Assembly (NCBI RefSeq): GCF_000020585.3
Contig: NC_011138.3
Coordinates: forward strand, 3,103,195-3,167,194
Source: Alteromonas mediterranea DE
GTDB lineage: Bacteria; Pseudomonadota; Gammaproteobacteria; Enterobacterales; Alteromonadaceae
DNA length: 64,000 bases
Reading direction: 5' to 3'
In this document: one piece after another, positions 1-9,990 of the stretch
Layout: each line of letters opens with the position of its first letter
Numbering within the stretch: the first letter of the stretch is position 1
Made by a program: the position numbers and the translations under genes
Notes under the pieces: model-generated
Seen by the model: only the letters and a program-made list of their open reading frames with translations
The model's database searches: none
Told to the model about the DNA's origin: nothing

Positions 1-161
1 AGAAGAAGCTGCGATAGTTCATTATCCAGATTTGAGGCAAACGCGCTCAGGCTCTGCCCATCTATTCCGGCCGCACCTTTCGCTTTGAATACCTTTTTAA
101 ACCCCTTGAACAGCCTCGCTTTATTAAGCAGGTGACCGTACAAACTATAATAAACCCGCAT
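1..161 (-). CDS. ltrA: Group II intron reverse transcriptase/maturase, N-terminal part (cut by window edge)
   Basis: The reverse strand from 161 reads MRVYYSLYGHLLNKARLFKG and continues FKKVFKAKGAAGIDGQSLSA, without a stop, to the window edge. The stretch with KAKGAAGIDGQSL is the typical N-terminal segment (RT-0 region) of intron-encoded proteins, which carry reverse transcriptase, maturase (X) and sometimes endonuclease domains. Only about 53 residues are visible, so whether the enzyme is intact cannot be judged. The protein is normally translated from domain IV of the intron RNA, which fits the non-coding sequence upstream (162 to about 899). Family identification is from the sequence pattern; the intron class is not assigned. 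Confidence 0.85.
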   Translation of the reverse strand, partial: MRVYYSLYGHLLNKARLFKGFKKVFKAKGAAGIDGQSLSAFASNLDNELSQLL

Positions 162-899
162 ACTTCCTCTCGAAGATGGTGTGCTGTGTGGGGGTCAATA
201 TTATCCTTTCGTGCTGGTCTATTTCACGTGGCTGTTAAGCGTGCTAGCCCAATGGCAATCTACTCAACGTTCACCACATTACTCCCATGTACCGTTTCGT
301 AGTCAGTCCGTCGCTTCCACAACGAACCAAGTACGAAGACGTCGATAGCTAATCGATTCGTGTACCACTAAAAAAAAATATCTACTCATCACAGACTTAC
401 TATGTACTTCCGCCCTTCGCCATCCCTATCAGCTTTTGGCTAATAGTGACGCCATCAAACACAATGCTGATGGTCAGCTCGGTTTTACCCTCCACACCAT
501 TACTGGCTTTCACAGGCCGAACTTTACTCACTACTACGGCTTCATCTGCCACCTCACACCGATTAACATCTTGAGTCTCCCCTTGAACGTTAACCACTTA
601 CTCTAAGTAAGTTTAGGTGCCAGGCTTCCCCAGTTACTGCACTGACGCCCTGTTAGAAATCCCACCCTCAAGCACAAAACAGGACTGACCGAGTATCGGG
701 CTTCACGCTATTTTGCACGCTTACCCTCCTGTCTTGCCGAATCAGGTTCACTTGCGTTGTGTACCTCTAACTTCCTATGGCTTCCTTCGGACCCTGCCGT
801 TGGCCAACAACGCCCTTGCCATTCGGATTATCTTCCCCTCAGTCAGGGTGATTCAGGTTTCTTTCAACCTGACGGGTTTGCCAGCTTCGCTGGGCAAAC
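162..899 (-). mobile_element. 5' part of a group II intron RNA (domains I to IV, upstream of the RT gene)
   Basis: Between the RT start and the terminator of the TonB receptor gene lie about 740 bases with many inverted repeats and no convincing gene. A strong hairpin lies right at the proposed 5' end (876-899, GTTTGCC...GGCAAAC on the minus strand), followed by a CAGGTT/AACCTG hairpin. The proposed first bases are GTTTG, close to but not exactly the usual GTGYG, so the boundary is approximate. Short open frames inside it (for example 400-597 and 713-999) are best read as structured intron RNA, not genes. The 3' end with domains V and VI lies outside the window. Confidence 0.65.
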
Positions 900-901
900 A
901 A

Positions 902-932
902 AAAAATGCCCACATAGAATGTGGGCATTTTT
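902..932 (-). terminator. Rho-independent terminator of the TonB receptor gene
   Basis: ATGCCCAC (906-913) pairs with GTGGGCAT (921-928), extended by flanking A/T pairs. On the minus strand it is followed by a run of seven T. It lies 44 bases past the receptor stop codon and directly in front of the group II intron. Confidence 0.85.
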
Positions 933-975
933 AATCTCTGCGTATCAGCGCGTCTTTACGCTGAATCACTCGATA

Positions 976-3486
976 TTAGTCGAACATGTACTTAAGTGAT
1001 AGTACTGTTGTACGGCCGTTTAGAGGGCGAGCACGAACATAACTACCTACTTCCGCTGAACCTTCTTCTGACTCAGTGATGATAAATTCATCAGTTGCAT
1101 TGTTCATGTTAAGTGAAACCGAGAACTGATCATTAACCCAATAAGTAGCAAACAGGTTTACAAGGGTATAGCCTTCTTGTTTAAGGTCGTTGTTATCCTG
1201 TACATAGTACTCTGTAGAGCCTTGTAGTGATGCACCAACAGACCATGTGTCAGTTACGTACTCAGGTGTGATTGTCCAAATCCAGTCGGCTTGACGGCGA
1301 GGCGTGTTCCCTTCTAGCGCTGGGTTATTCACATCGTCGCTAATTTCAGCATCGGTCCACGTAAGGTTACCTGACATTACGAAGTTATCCGTTGCATTCC
1401 AACGACCTTCAAATTCAAGACCAGTCGCTTCGTACTCACGCATGAACGTAAGGCCGCTGGTTACTTCTGCTTGGGTATCTTCTGTAACCGTATCGAATAA
1501 CGTAGCGTTAATCATTAGGTCTGACGTACCGTACTTGTAGCCAATTTCAAACTGTTTGGTTGTGTCGTAACCCGACGTTGTGCTGGTAAGACTACCGTCA
1601 GCATTCAACGTACCGCCAATTTGAAGTAGACGGTCAGCGATTGCACGGCCACCTTTTGAGTAACGAGCAAAGAATGTTTGGCTATCGCTTAGCAAGTAAG
1701 AGCCACCAATAGAGTAAGACGTATTGTTAGCACTGTAATCTACGATTTGTGATGCTGCGCCAGCGCGGTTAAGGTTAATCACGCCGCCACTGATAAAGCC
1801 ACTGTTCGTTGCCGATGCATCTTCAATTTGCTCAATAACCCCGTTACCGTTTAAGTCAAAGTCCGCATTACCACCACAGCATGAACTAATTAGCTCACCC
1901 GAGGCTTCTGTTGTATCGTGACGTACCGACGCATCAATCAAGATGTTATCAGACAGCTCGAAACCAACGTTCATGTAAGGGGCTTTCGTTACGTAATTTA
2001 AATCCCATTCCCAAGAAAGGAAACTTGCAGACAGTAAACCATCTGACACAAGCTCAACGCCATCTGCGTCAGTGATAGTTAGAAGCTGTGAATTGTCACC
2101 ATCAAGGGTTTGGATAAATGTCTGCCAGCTAGACCAGCTTGTCGCGATATCTTGGTTTGAGTAGTAATAACCCACAGTTAGGTCGATACCGTTATCAAAC
2201 TCTTTACGCAAGCTAAAGTCGTTAATCATGTTACCTAAGTCATTGATGCGCGTATCAAACTGTAAGTTTGTGAACGCCTGACCTGTGTAAGTCTCACCTG
2301 CGCCTGGGCCGTTAGCAAGTACAACGCTGGTGCTATCACAGTTAAGCGCGTTTCCATCGCCATCTGTTGCACCACTACAAAGCGCTGAAGCGAAGTTTGA
2401 TACGTCACCTGGGCCTGCTGGGAAACCGTCGGTGAATGGCGCGATAAAGCCACCCGAGATATCTGAAATACGGAACTTGTTTAACAAGAACAGGTTTTCA
2501 GCTACTTCTAAATCAACCTCTACGCCAAATGAGTTTACTTTTGACTCGATGCCGTCACGAACATCACGGTTCTCAGGGTTGCCATAGCTGTCAAAAGTAG
2601 AAATATTTGTGTTGTATGCAGAGTTTAGTGCTTGTGAGCTTGCATCATACCCTGGCACAGGGCCGTACTCGCCGTCACCTTTTACTAGCACAGGTGAAGG
2701 TAAGTATGTTGACACTTTGTCATCAAGGTTTTTATAGAAGAAACGGATATGCCCGTTATCTAACATCTTAGTGATGTTGAATTTAATCTGGCCACCTTGA
2801 TCACCGTTATATCCCGTCTCACGAGGGCCTTCGCCGCCGCGGGCAAAACCAGCGATGTGATAGTAAAGATCGTCGTTGATTTCACCGCCGTAGCGAAAAT
2901 CTAAGCGAAACTCTTCGTAATCAACACCGAATGAAGTACCGATAGCACCGCCGCCAACTTCACCAGTATTACTGATTAAGTTGATAACACCACCTGGTGA
3001 GTTACTCGCAAACGTAGATGCAGAACCACCGCGCACTGCTTCTACGTTAGCTACCGACCAGTCGTAACGTAAAAAGTTGTCAGCATTACCGAAGTTGATG
3101 TCACCGTACTCTAAAACAGGCAAGCCATCTTCGTGAATTTGCAAGAATTTAGAACCACCTGTCGCTAGCGGAATACCACGGATGGTGATGTTTGCATTAC
3201 CGCCACCACCAGATGACTCTGCGCGGATACCAGGAAGCGCACGGAATACTTCAGCAGTAGAGCGAGGAGCAAGCTTTAAAATATCTTCTTCGTCAAATGC
3301 GCTAACCGATACACTAGCTTCCTGCATAGTCGCACCGCCTGGCGCTGCAGTTACCACGATTTGCTCAAATTTTTCTTTAGATTTGGCTTCAGAATCTGCT
3401 GTCGCAGCGTCTTGAGCGATAACTGACCCAGAAAGCGCAGTACAAACGGCAAGTGTCAGTGCGTTGAGTGTGTGATGTTTTTTCAT
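976..3486 (-). CDS. TonB-dependent outer-membrane receptor
   Basis: 836 residues. A Sec signal peptide (MKKHHTLNALTLAVCTALSGSVIAQ) is followed by a TonB box (EQIVVTA, about residues 43-49), a plug domain (about 55-180, ending in the typical VRGGSASTFASNSPGGVINL) and a long beta-barrel that ends in a C-terminal aromatic/charged strand (LSLKYMFD). It should import a ligand across the outer membrane using the TonB-ExbBD energy system. The substrate is not evident from the sequence. GGAG lies 6 bases before the ATG. A perfect 14-base palindrome of LacI-operator type lies 85 bases upstream, which suggests sugar-type regulation (inference). Confidence 0.9.
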   Translation of the reverse strand: MKKHHTLNALTLAVCTALSGSVIAQDAATADSEAKSKEKFEQIVVTAAPGGATMQEASVSVSAFDEEDILKLAPRSTAEVFRALPGIRAESSGGGGNANITIRGIPLATGGSKFLQIHEDGLPVLEYGDINFGNADNFLRYDWSVANVEAVRGGSASTFASNSPGGVINLISNTGEVGGGAIGTSFGVDYEEFRLDFRYGGEINDDLYYHIAGFARGGEGPRETGYNGDQGGQIKFNITKMLDNGHIRFFYKNLDDKVSTYLPSPVLVKGDGEYGPVPGYDASSQALNSAYNTNISTFDSYGNPENRDVRDGIESKVNSFGVEVDLEVAENLFLLNKFRISDISGGFIAPFTDGFPAGPGDVSNFASALCSGATDGDGNALNCDSTSVVLANGPGAGETYTGQAFTNLQFDTRINDLGNMINDFSLRKEFDNGIDLTVGYYYSNQDIATSWSSWQTFIQTLDGDNSQLLTITDADGVELVSDGLLSASFLSWEWDLNYVTKAPYMNVGFELSDNILIDASVRHDTTEASGELISSCCGGNADFDLNGNGVIEQIEDASATNSGFISGGVINLNRAGAASQIVDYSANNTSYSIGGSYLLSDSQTFFARYSKGGRAIADRLLQIGGTLNADGSLTSTTSGYDTTKQFEIGYKYGTSDLMINATLFDTVTEDTQAEVTSGLTFMREYEATGLEFEGRWNATDNFVMSGNLTWTDAEISDDVNNPALEGNTPRRQADWIWTITPEYVTDTWSVGASLQGSTEYYVQDNNDLKQEGYTLVNLFATYWVNDQFSVSLNMNNATDEFIITESEEGSAEVGSYVRARPLNGRTTVLSLKYMFD

Positions 3487-3909
3487 ATTTTCTCCGGCAA
3501 TGTGTTGGAGTTGTTAAATCCTAAGTAGCCGCTTCCCCTAACTACTAGGGTTGGTGGCAACACAAACATACTTAATCGATTAAGAATCTATAACAAAAAA
3601 ACAACATTGTAAACATCCTGTGAAAAACTTTTATTGTATTAATTGATTTAGCGCTACTCTGCGGTAACAAAAATAAAAGTAAAATGCTTGTTTAGTAAAG
3701 AGTAATACGATGCTAGCGGCTTCTTCATTATCGATTAAGAAGAATTAATGATGGCAAATAAACGCGTGCTAATTTCGATAAACCAATTTGAACTATGGTC
3801 CCATACACATTCAAACACAGAAAACGTACTATATTTAGCCTATGCTAAATGACAGGTAGGCACTCAAAGGTCACGTGTTTGCGCTAGCGAGAGTTCTGAA
3901 GTAAATAAA
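3487..3909. promoter_or_regulatory. Divergent promoter region with LacI-type palindrome
   Basis: This 423-base gap separates the TonB receptor (minus) from the GGDEF-EAL gene (plus) and holds no gene. It contains the perfect palindrome CTTAATCGATTAAG (3571-3584) and a related partial copy TTATCGATTAA near 3727-3738. The CG-centred A/T-rich dyad is the form expected of LacI-family operators. A LacI-family regulator is encoded at 9991-11016, but a link between the two is only a guess. The sequence is AT-rich, as expected of promoter DNA. Confidence 0.5.
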
Positions 3910-5964
3910 ATGGAACAACAACAAAATGTGCGAAGGTTACACTGGTTGAACACTAATCAAGAATCAATCCCTAAGGTTGAAATAGAACGCGACACCACAG
4001 ACATGTTAATAGGCAACAGTTTCGTCGGTTTGTTGATGACTATATTTGCCTTTTCTGGCCTTGTCTTTTTCTTTGAAAGTGAATCTCCCGCTGCGTTTCA
4101 CCAAAAGTTCCAGCTATGGGTAATTATGGTAGGCGTTTGCCTTGCGCGGTTAATAGATTCGATTTATTGGCGAATAAACCTAGCAGGCAGGGCTTACCGC
4201 CCACGTCCAGCGTTAATACGATTTGCTGCTGGCTTATATGTCACCGGCAGCTTGTGGGCGATTTACTCTGTTAGCTTTTACAACGCCATGTCTACCACTG
4301 AACTGGCGGCAACTATGGTGGTACTGGCTGCTATGGCGGGTGGCGCCGGGACCGTTCTTTCACCTAATAAAAACTTGGTCGGCTTTTATTCTACCGCCCT
4401 ACTCGTGCCTATGTCTTTATGCGCTCTTCTCGATGAAAGCGAGAAGTTTTTTATTTTAGGGGTTCTTGGGCTGGTCTTTTGGTTTGGCATCTTTACCAGC
4501 GCATTTCGCTACCACAAGTTTTTTATTAACACGTTGCACCTCAAAGCTAAAAACAATAGTTTAGTGGAGCAAATGAAAGTTGAACGTAGTGAAACCGAAA
4601 AAGTTAATCAGTTACTTATTGCCTCTAATCAAAAACTCGATGCCTCAAATATAAACCTTGAAGCAGAGGTGGAGCGCAGAACGGCGGAGCTTTACCGACT
4701 TTCAAACAGAGATCCCCTCACTGACTTACTTAACAGAAATGGTTTTTTAAAGCACTTAAATAAACTTATCGATACCACTCGCGCACTGGAAAACTCGCTA
4801 GCCGTTCTTTTTATTGATTTAGACGGTTTTAAACAGGTAAATGACAGCCTAGGTCACAAAATAGGTGATATCGTGCTAGCAGAAATTGCCAAACGGCTGC
4901 GTAACTATACCGAAGACAATCACTTAGGACGTTGGGGCGGTGACGAATTTGTTGCTGTCATTCCCTACGCCAACGTAGACACGGCAAAAGCCGTTGCACA
5001 TGCCATGCGAAGCGGCGTTACCGTTCCTATTGTTGCAAACGACAATCAAATAACGCTAGATGCCACCATTGGTATTGCCATGTTCCCCGACCATGGAGAT
5101 ACCGCCTTAGCATTAATACAGCAAGCCGATCTCACTATGTATGACCAAAAGCGAAAGCACCGTGGGTCAATAGGCGTGTTTAGTGAAGCCTTGCACAAAG
5201 AGATAAAAATAGAGCAGCGTTTATGTGAGCGCCTTCGCTCTGCGATAGATAAAGGAGAGCTTGCGGTTCATTATCAGCCTATTATTGACGTTAGCACTAA
5301 CGCGCTATCGTCGGTTGAGGCACTGTTACGGTGGACATGTGACAACGAGAAAATTCCTCCCACCGTTTTTATACCACTTGCTGAACGAAGCGGCTTGATG
5401 CCAGAGATTGGTGCGTGGGTATTGAACAGAGCACTTATCGACTTATCTCACTGGCAGCTTAATCAAGAGCTAGCAATATCGCTTAATGTATCGGTCGCAC
5501 AGCTGCTCGACGACAGTTTTTTCAAATCACTAGACAATGTCCTCTTATCTACGAAAGTATCACCAGAGCGACTGCATTTAGAGGTAACTGAAAGTGTATT
5601 TGCCATCGATAAGAATGTCGTGAGCAGAAGAGTAAGCGACCTTGTTAAGCGCAATGTAAAGATATCTATTGACGATTTTGGTACTGGGTATTCTTCGTTA
5701 AGCCGACTTCAGTCGATACCATTTGACTTTATAAAAATAGATCGCTCTTTTGTACAGAATAGCTCTGAAGAGAGTGATACCATAATACGGGCTACACTTT
5801 TAATGGCAAAAGAGTTTGGCTGTAAAACTATAGCAGAGGGCATAGAAACCGACGAGCAAAGGCAGCACCTCGCTCGCCTCGGTACCGACTATTTGCAAGG
5901 TTTTTACTTCGCCAAACCTATGAATGCTCACGATTTTATTTCTTGGTATAACGAAAACTACTAA
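3910..5964 (+). CDS. Membrane GGDEF-EAL protein (cyclic-di-GMP turnover)
   Basis: 684 residues. About six membrane helices lie in residues 35-215, then a coiled coil (about 220-265), a GGDEF domain (about 265-430) and an EAL domain (about 440-684). The diguanylate cyclase motif is intact (RWGGDEF, GGDEF at 343-347; [12 protein letters not shown]). The inhibitory I-site RxxD upstream is replaced by TEDN. The EAL side keeps EALLRW (470-475), [30 protein letters not shown] and AEGIE, so it may also degrade c-di-GMP. Which activity wins is unclear. tdk follows only 5 bases later and may be cotranscribed. Confidence 0.9.
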   Translation: MEQQQNVRRLHWLNTNQESIPKVEIERDTTDMLIGNSFVGLLMTIFAFSGLVFFFESESPAAFHQKFQLWVIMVGVCLARLIDSIYWRINLAGRAYRPRPALIRFAAGLYVTGSLWAIYSVSFYNAMSTTELAATMVVLAAMAGGAGTVLSPNKNLVGFYSTALLVPMSLCALLDESEKFFILGVLGLVFWFGIFTSAFRYHKFFINTLHLKAKNNSLVEQMKVERSETEKVNQLLIASNQKLDASNINLEAEVERRTAELYRLSNRDPLTDLLNRNGFLKHLNKLIDTTRALENSLAVLFIDLDGFKQVNDSLGHKIGDIVLAEIAKRLRNYTEDNHLGRWGGDEFVAVIPYANVDTAKAVAHAMRSGVTVPIVANDNQITLDATIGIAMFPDHGDTALALIQQADLTMYDQKRKHRGSIGVFSEALHKEIKIEQRLCERLRSAIDKGELAVHYQPIIDVSTNALSSVEALLRWTCDNEKIPPTVFIPLAERSGLMPEIGAWVLNRALIDLSHWQLNQELAISLNVSVAQLLDDSFFKSLDNVLLSTKVSPERLHLEVTESVFAIDKNVVSRRVSDLVKRNVKISIDDFGTGYSSLSRLQSIPFDFIKIDRSFVQNSSEESDTIIRATLLMAKEFGCKTIAEGIETDEQRQHLARLGTDYLQGFYFAKPMNAHDFISWYNENY

Positions 5965-5969
5965 CCACC

Positions 5970-6551
5970 ATGGCGCAACTTTATTTTTACTACTCTGCGA
6001 TGAACGCGGGGAAATCGACATCGCTTCTTCAATCAGCATACAACTATCGCGAACGCGGTATGCACTCTATCATATACACTGCAGCGCTAGACGACCGTTA
6101 CGGTGTGGGAAAAGTCACCTCTCGAATTGGGCTTCAGGCCGACGCCAAGCTGTATTCGAAAGACGACGACCTGTTCACGTCAATTCGACTAGACTGTGAA
6201 AAGCGTAAACCGGATTGTGTGTTTATAGATGAAGCACAGTTTTTAACAAAGGCGCAAGTCAGGCAGCTCGTAGAAGCAGTCGATGAATTGGACGTTCCAG
6301 TACTTGCTTACGGCCTGAGAACTGACTTTTTAGGGGAAACCTTTGAAGGCAGCCATTACCTGCTTGCTTGGGCTGACAAACTGTTCGAATTGAAAACCGT
6401 TTGTCACTGCGGCCGAAAAGCTAACTTTGTAGTCAGGTTAGATGAAAATGGTAATGCAGTTAAAAATGGCGACCAAGTTCAAATTGGCGGTAATGACACG
6501 TACGAGTCTATGTGCAGAAAACATTTTAAAGCGCTAGTTTGGGATGAGTAA
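5970..6551 (+). CDS. tdk: Thymidine kinase (type II)
   Basis: 193 residues, the usual length. It phosphorylates thymidine (and deoxyuridine) to dTMP with ATP in nucleoside salvage. Visible motifs: P-loop SAMNAGKST (9-17), Walker-B-like IDEAQF (86-91), the zinc-type CHCGRKA and a C-terminal CRKHF. The gene starts 5 bases after the GGDEF-EAL stop codon. A weak hairpin follows at 6592-6618. Confidence 0.95.
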   Translation: MAQLYFYYSAMNAGKSTSLLQSAYNYRERGMHSIIYTAALDDRYGVGKVTSRIGLQADAKLYSKDDDLFTSIRLDCEKRKPDCVFIDEAQFLTKAQVRQLVEAVDELDVPVLAYGLRTDFLGETFEGSHYLLAWADKLFELKTVCHCGRKANFVVRLDENGNAVKNGDQVQIGGNDTYESMCRKHFKALVWDE

Positions 6552-6853
6552 ACATACATTTAAGTAAGCATACTTATTTTAAATCTTCTTTCGTAGGCTA
6601 ATAACCTTTTAGCCTACGTCATCTAAATTTCTTTCAACTTAGCACCAATTGTTGATAGTCCCAAAAGCGACGTAATAGGGCTGGTACTTTAACAAACCTT
6701 TCACAACACCCCATTTAGTTTTCTTATAAAAGCGCGCGACACAGACCTGACTTAAGGCATTAAGGAATACTTGCGCCACGTGCAAACACCGACTACTGTT
6801 AAATTGCTGTAAATAATAAACTTTTGGTTAACATACTCAGCAAGGACACACAC
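6552..6853 (+). promoter_or_regulatory. Intergenic: tdk end hairpin and promoter region of the second TonB receptor
   Basis: About 300 bases without a gene. CGTAGGCT (6592-6599) and AGCCTACG (6611-6618) form an 8-bp stem followed by a weak T-rich tract, a probable but poor terminator of tdk. No convincing operator was seen for the following receptor gene. Confidence 0.4.
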
Positions 6854-9757
6854 ATGACGCACTCTGACACATTCAAACCAGCGTTAATTGCGCTTTCCAT
6901 CACAGCAGCTTTGCATAGCGGCGCCGTAAGCGCACAAGAGACATCCGAAGATGCAGAGGTGGAAGTTATTCAAGTTTCCGGTATTCGAGGCTCGTTGATG
7001 CGAGCGCAGGCTGTAAAAATGGATAATGACTCGATAGTAGAGGCCATATCAGCCGAAGATATCGGTAAATTACCCGACTCATCTATTGCAGAATCACTTG
7101 CTCGCTTGCCAGGCTTATCCGGTGAACGTGTTGGCGGCAGAACGTCAGGTATTTCGGTTCGCGGATTCAAGGAAGATTTTACGGGTACCTCTCTTAATGG
7201 GCGAGAGCTAATCGGTATAGGTGATAATCGCGGCGTTGAATATGACCTTTATCCTGCCGAAATCATGACCGGCGCAACCATCTATAAAACGTCAGATGCA
7301 TCGCTTATCGTCCAAGGTATTGGTGGTACTGTAGATTTGCAAACCGTGCGTCCATTAGCTGCACAAGAAACCCTTACCGTTACCGGCGTATACGAGCTTG
7401 GTGGTAATGATTCAGATAACCCTGAATTTGATAACAGTGGCAACCGCTTCGCTCTGTCTTTTGTTGAAAAGTTTGCCGATGACACCGTTGGCCTAGCCCT
7501 CGCCATAGCGTCGACAGAGTCACCCAGAAATGAAAGAAAATACGGCGTATGGGGTTACGGTGAAAACGATGACGGTCAAATACTTCCCTTTGGGCTCGAC
7601 ACCCAGGCCATAAGCCGCGTGCTTGAACGAGATACCATTTCAGCCATACTCCAATGGCGACCGACAGATAGATTAGATATCGTGTTTGATGCACTCGATA
7701 TCGATTATTCAGACTCAGGTGTTATCCGCGGGTTTATCGACCCCTTTGCAGCGGCGAACGTAAGTGGTAGTGGCGTTAATAGCACAGGCACACAAATTAA
7801 CGCCAACCCGGTTTTGCGTACTGACCCTGCGCAAAAAGACGGTGAACTTCAAACTTTTGGCTTGAATATTAGATATGATGTTAACGACGACTGGTCAGTT
7901 TCGCTTGATGTAGCCGATAGTGAATCAAGCAAACGAGATTTGCGCGGGGAATCTTATGCGGGTTTAGCACGCTCTGGCGCGCTTACCAACGACGAACTGG
8001 GTTCGCGCCAATTTCAAATGAGTGCCGATGGCATTTATTTTACTGATAGCAGTGGCCTTGATGCATTTTCAGATCCCGCACTATTGCAGTTAGCGGGGCC
8101 ACAAGTATGGGGTGGCGGAATGGCAAATATTGCCGACCAGTTTGCCACCGATGTTTTACAGGCAAACGGTCAGCCTTACAGTTACTTCAACGCACAAGAT
8201 GGCTTCTTAAATTTTGCTGACTTTGAAGAAGAGTTAACTACGGCACGCTTTGAAGCTGTAGGCTATGTTGACTGGGGTATCTTCAATACACTTACCGCGG
8301 GCGTTAACTACAGCGACCGAAGCAAAGCAAAAGATAATAAAGGCTTTTTTGCAACCGCGTCGTCTTACCCATTCTCCGAGGCCATTCCATCTCAATATCT
8401 ATACAACGGTTTAGCCGACCTTACATGGGCAGGTATGGGGTACGTTGTCGCTTACGACGGCTTTGCCCCTTATAACGACGGCGAATACACCTTAAATGAT
8501 GCGGGCCTTCTAGAGCCAGACCGATTAGGTGATAGCTACACCATTGACGAAGAAGTGACCACGCTTTACGCCCAGCTCGATTTCGAAACAGAGGTCCAGG
8601 GCTTCAATGTCAAAGGTAATGTGGGCGCCCAATATGTTCAAACAGACCAAAGTTCAACCGGCTTCATCGGTATCGTTGGCGACAACTTTGCGGTGTGTGA
8701 CGACGATGGTAACCAAGTTGTTGATGCAGACTGCATCATTACTGACGGAGACGACTACTCTCACTTTTTACCAAGCCTTAACGTTAGCGTCGAGCTTAAC
8801 GAAAATCGCTACTTGCGATTCGGTGCTTCAAAAACCATTAGCCGCGCCCGTATCGATCAGATGAAAGCGTCGGGCTTTGTGAAATTCGACCAAAATATTG
8901 AACTTATTGCCACACCTAATACTGAAGCGGCGGTAGAAGCGTATGGATCGCCTTGGTCTAAATTCTCAGGAAACCCAACCCTTCGCCCATTAGAGGCAAA
9001 TAATTTCGATATATCGTTTGAAAACTATTTTGACGGCGAAGGCTATGTGTCCGTTGCGCTCTTCTATAAAGATTTAGTTAATTGGACCCGCGACGGCAAC
9101 CAACTTATTGATTTTACGAACGATGTAACGAATGACGGCGCAAACTATTTCATTCCAGGCTTTCACGATAGGATTATTGACGTAGCGGGCAACTACGGCC
9201 CTGAGGATACGCCATACGAGGTAGGAGACTTAGTTACGCCTCCTGATCAAGGCTTTTACTCGTTCTTCGAAGATGGCCTTGAAGGTGAAATGAAAGGGAT
9301 TGAGCTAACTGCCAATATTCCTTTGCGAATGCTCGCCGACGCATTAGATGGATTTGGCATTGCAGCATCTGCCACGATTTTAGACGCAGAACTTGAAGAC
9401 GGCACCGCTATTCCAGGTCAATCTGACAATACTTACAGTATTACCGCGTATTACGAAATGAAGGGTTTTGAATTCAGGGTTGCAGCAACCGATCGTTCTG
9501 AATTTTTAACGTATCAGCGTGGCGGCTCTAATAAAATTGAAGCGGCTACCCGTGACGCCGTAACGCAGGTAGATGCGCAAATCAGTTATGACTTTGCTGA
9601 CAGCGGCATGGAATACTTAGCAGGCTTAAGAGTCTCACTACAAGGGGTGAATCTTACCGACGAAAAAGAAGAAACCATTGATGGTAATGGCATCGTTACG
9701 TTGCGCCGAGAGTTTGGCCCTTCTTATATGCTCAATTTAAACTACGCATTCTATTAG
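6854..9757 (+). CDS. TonB-dependent receptor, Xanthomonas/Caulobacter-type
   Basis: 967 residues from the ATG at 6854, chosen because AAGG lies 8 bases upstream and a signal peptide (MTHSDTFKPALIALSITAAL...VSAQ) starts there; an in-frame start 30 bases earlier has no such support. The TonB box EVIQVSGIRGSL and the plug sequence IGKLPDSSIAESLARLPGLSG are hallmarks of the TonB-Xanth-Caul group (TIGR01782), which often import saccharides. The barrel ends in FGPSYMLNLNYAFY with a C-terminal aromatic residue. A LacI-family regulator gene lies convergently downstream, so carbohydrate uptake is likely but the substrate is unknown. Confidence 0.9.
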   Translation: MTHSDTFKPALIALSITAALHSGAVSAQETSEDAEVEVIQVSGIRGSLMRAQAVKMDNDSIVEAISAEDIGKLPDSSIAESLARLPGLSGERVGGRTSGISVRGFKEDFTGTSLNGRELIGIGDNRGVEYDLYPAEIMTGATIYKTSDASLIVQGIGGTVDLQTVRPLAAQETLTVTGVYELGGNDSDNPEFDNSGNRFALSFVEKFADDTVGLALAIASTESPRNERKYGVWGYGENDDGQILPFGLDTQAISRVLERDTISAILQWRPTDRLDIVFDALDIDYSDSGVIRGFIDPFAAANVSGSGVNSTGTQINANPVLRTDPAQKDGELQTFGLNIRYDVNDDWSVSLDVADSESSKRDLRGESYAGLARSGALTNDELGSRQFQMSADGIYFTDSSGLDAFSDPALLQLAGPQVWGGGMANIADQFATDVLQANGQPYSYFNAQDGFLNFADFEEELTTARFEAVGYVDWGIFNTLTAGVNYSDRSKAKDNKGFFATASSYPFSEAIPSQYLYNGLADLTWAGMGYVVAYDGFAPYNDGEYTLNDAGLLEPDRLGDSYTIDEEVTTLYAQLDFETEVQGFNVKGNVGAQYVQTDQSSTGFIGIVGDNFAVCDDDGNQVVDADCIITDGDDYSHFLPSLNVSVELNENRYLRFGASKTISRARIDQMKASGFVKFDQNIELIATPNTEAAVEAYGSPWSKFSGNPTLRPLEANNFDISFENYFDGEGYVSVALFYKDLVNWTRDGNQLIDFTNDVTNDGANYFIPGFHDRIIDVAGNYGPEDTPYEVGDLVTPPDQGFYSFFEDGLEGEMKGIELTANIPLRMLADALDGFGIAASATILDAELEDGTAIPGQSDNTYSITAYYEMKGFEFRVAATDRSEFLTYQRGGSNKIEAATRDAVTQVDAQISYDFADSGMEYLAGLRVSLQGVNLTDEKEETIDGNGIVTLRREFGPSYMLNLNYAFY

Positions 9758-9815
9758 GAGTTACAGAAATACGTGGTGCCGTTACTATGCCAAGACATAG
9801 TAGCGGCCCTCAACT

Positions 9816-9845
9816 ATTGAGACAGTGATTCTCAATTTTTCTATT
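9816..9845 (+). terminator. Rho-independent terminator after the TonB receptor
   Basis: ATTGAGA (9816-9822) pairs with TCTCAAT (9830-9836), followed by TTTTCTATTTT. A larger hairpin without a T run lies just before it (9778-9789 with 9796-9807). Confidence 0.75.
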
Positions 9846-9990
9846 TTGAAGCGTCTATACTGACGCCACCAGCACCTAATCAACCTACCCCATTAAAAGC
9901 ACGAGGCGATCGCTTTGAAGAGAAAACATCGCTACCTTCTTTAATCGCTGTGAACTAAAAGCAATCTGCAACATATATGACGCTAGAGAC

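Noticed and set aside
400..999. Short open frames of 60-80 codons on both strands
   Set aside because: They lie in the folded group II intron region or run across the terminator, and none resembles a real protein.
3868..3880. CACGTG box before the GGDEF-EAL gene
   Set aside because: A six-base palindrome is expected by chance at this density and no known bacterial regulator here points to it.
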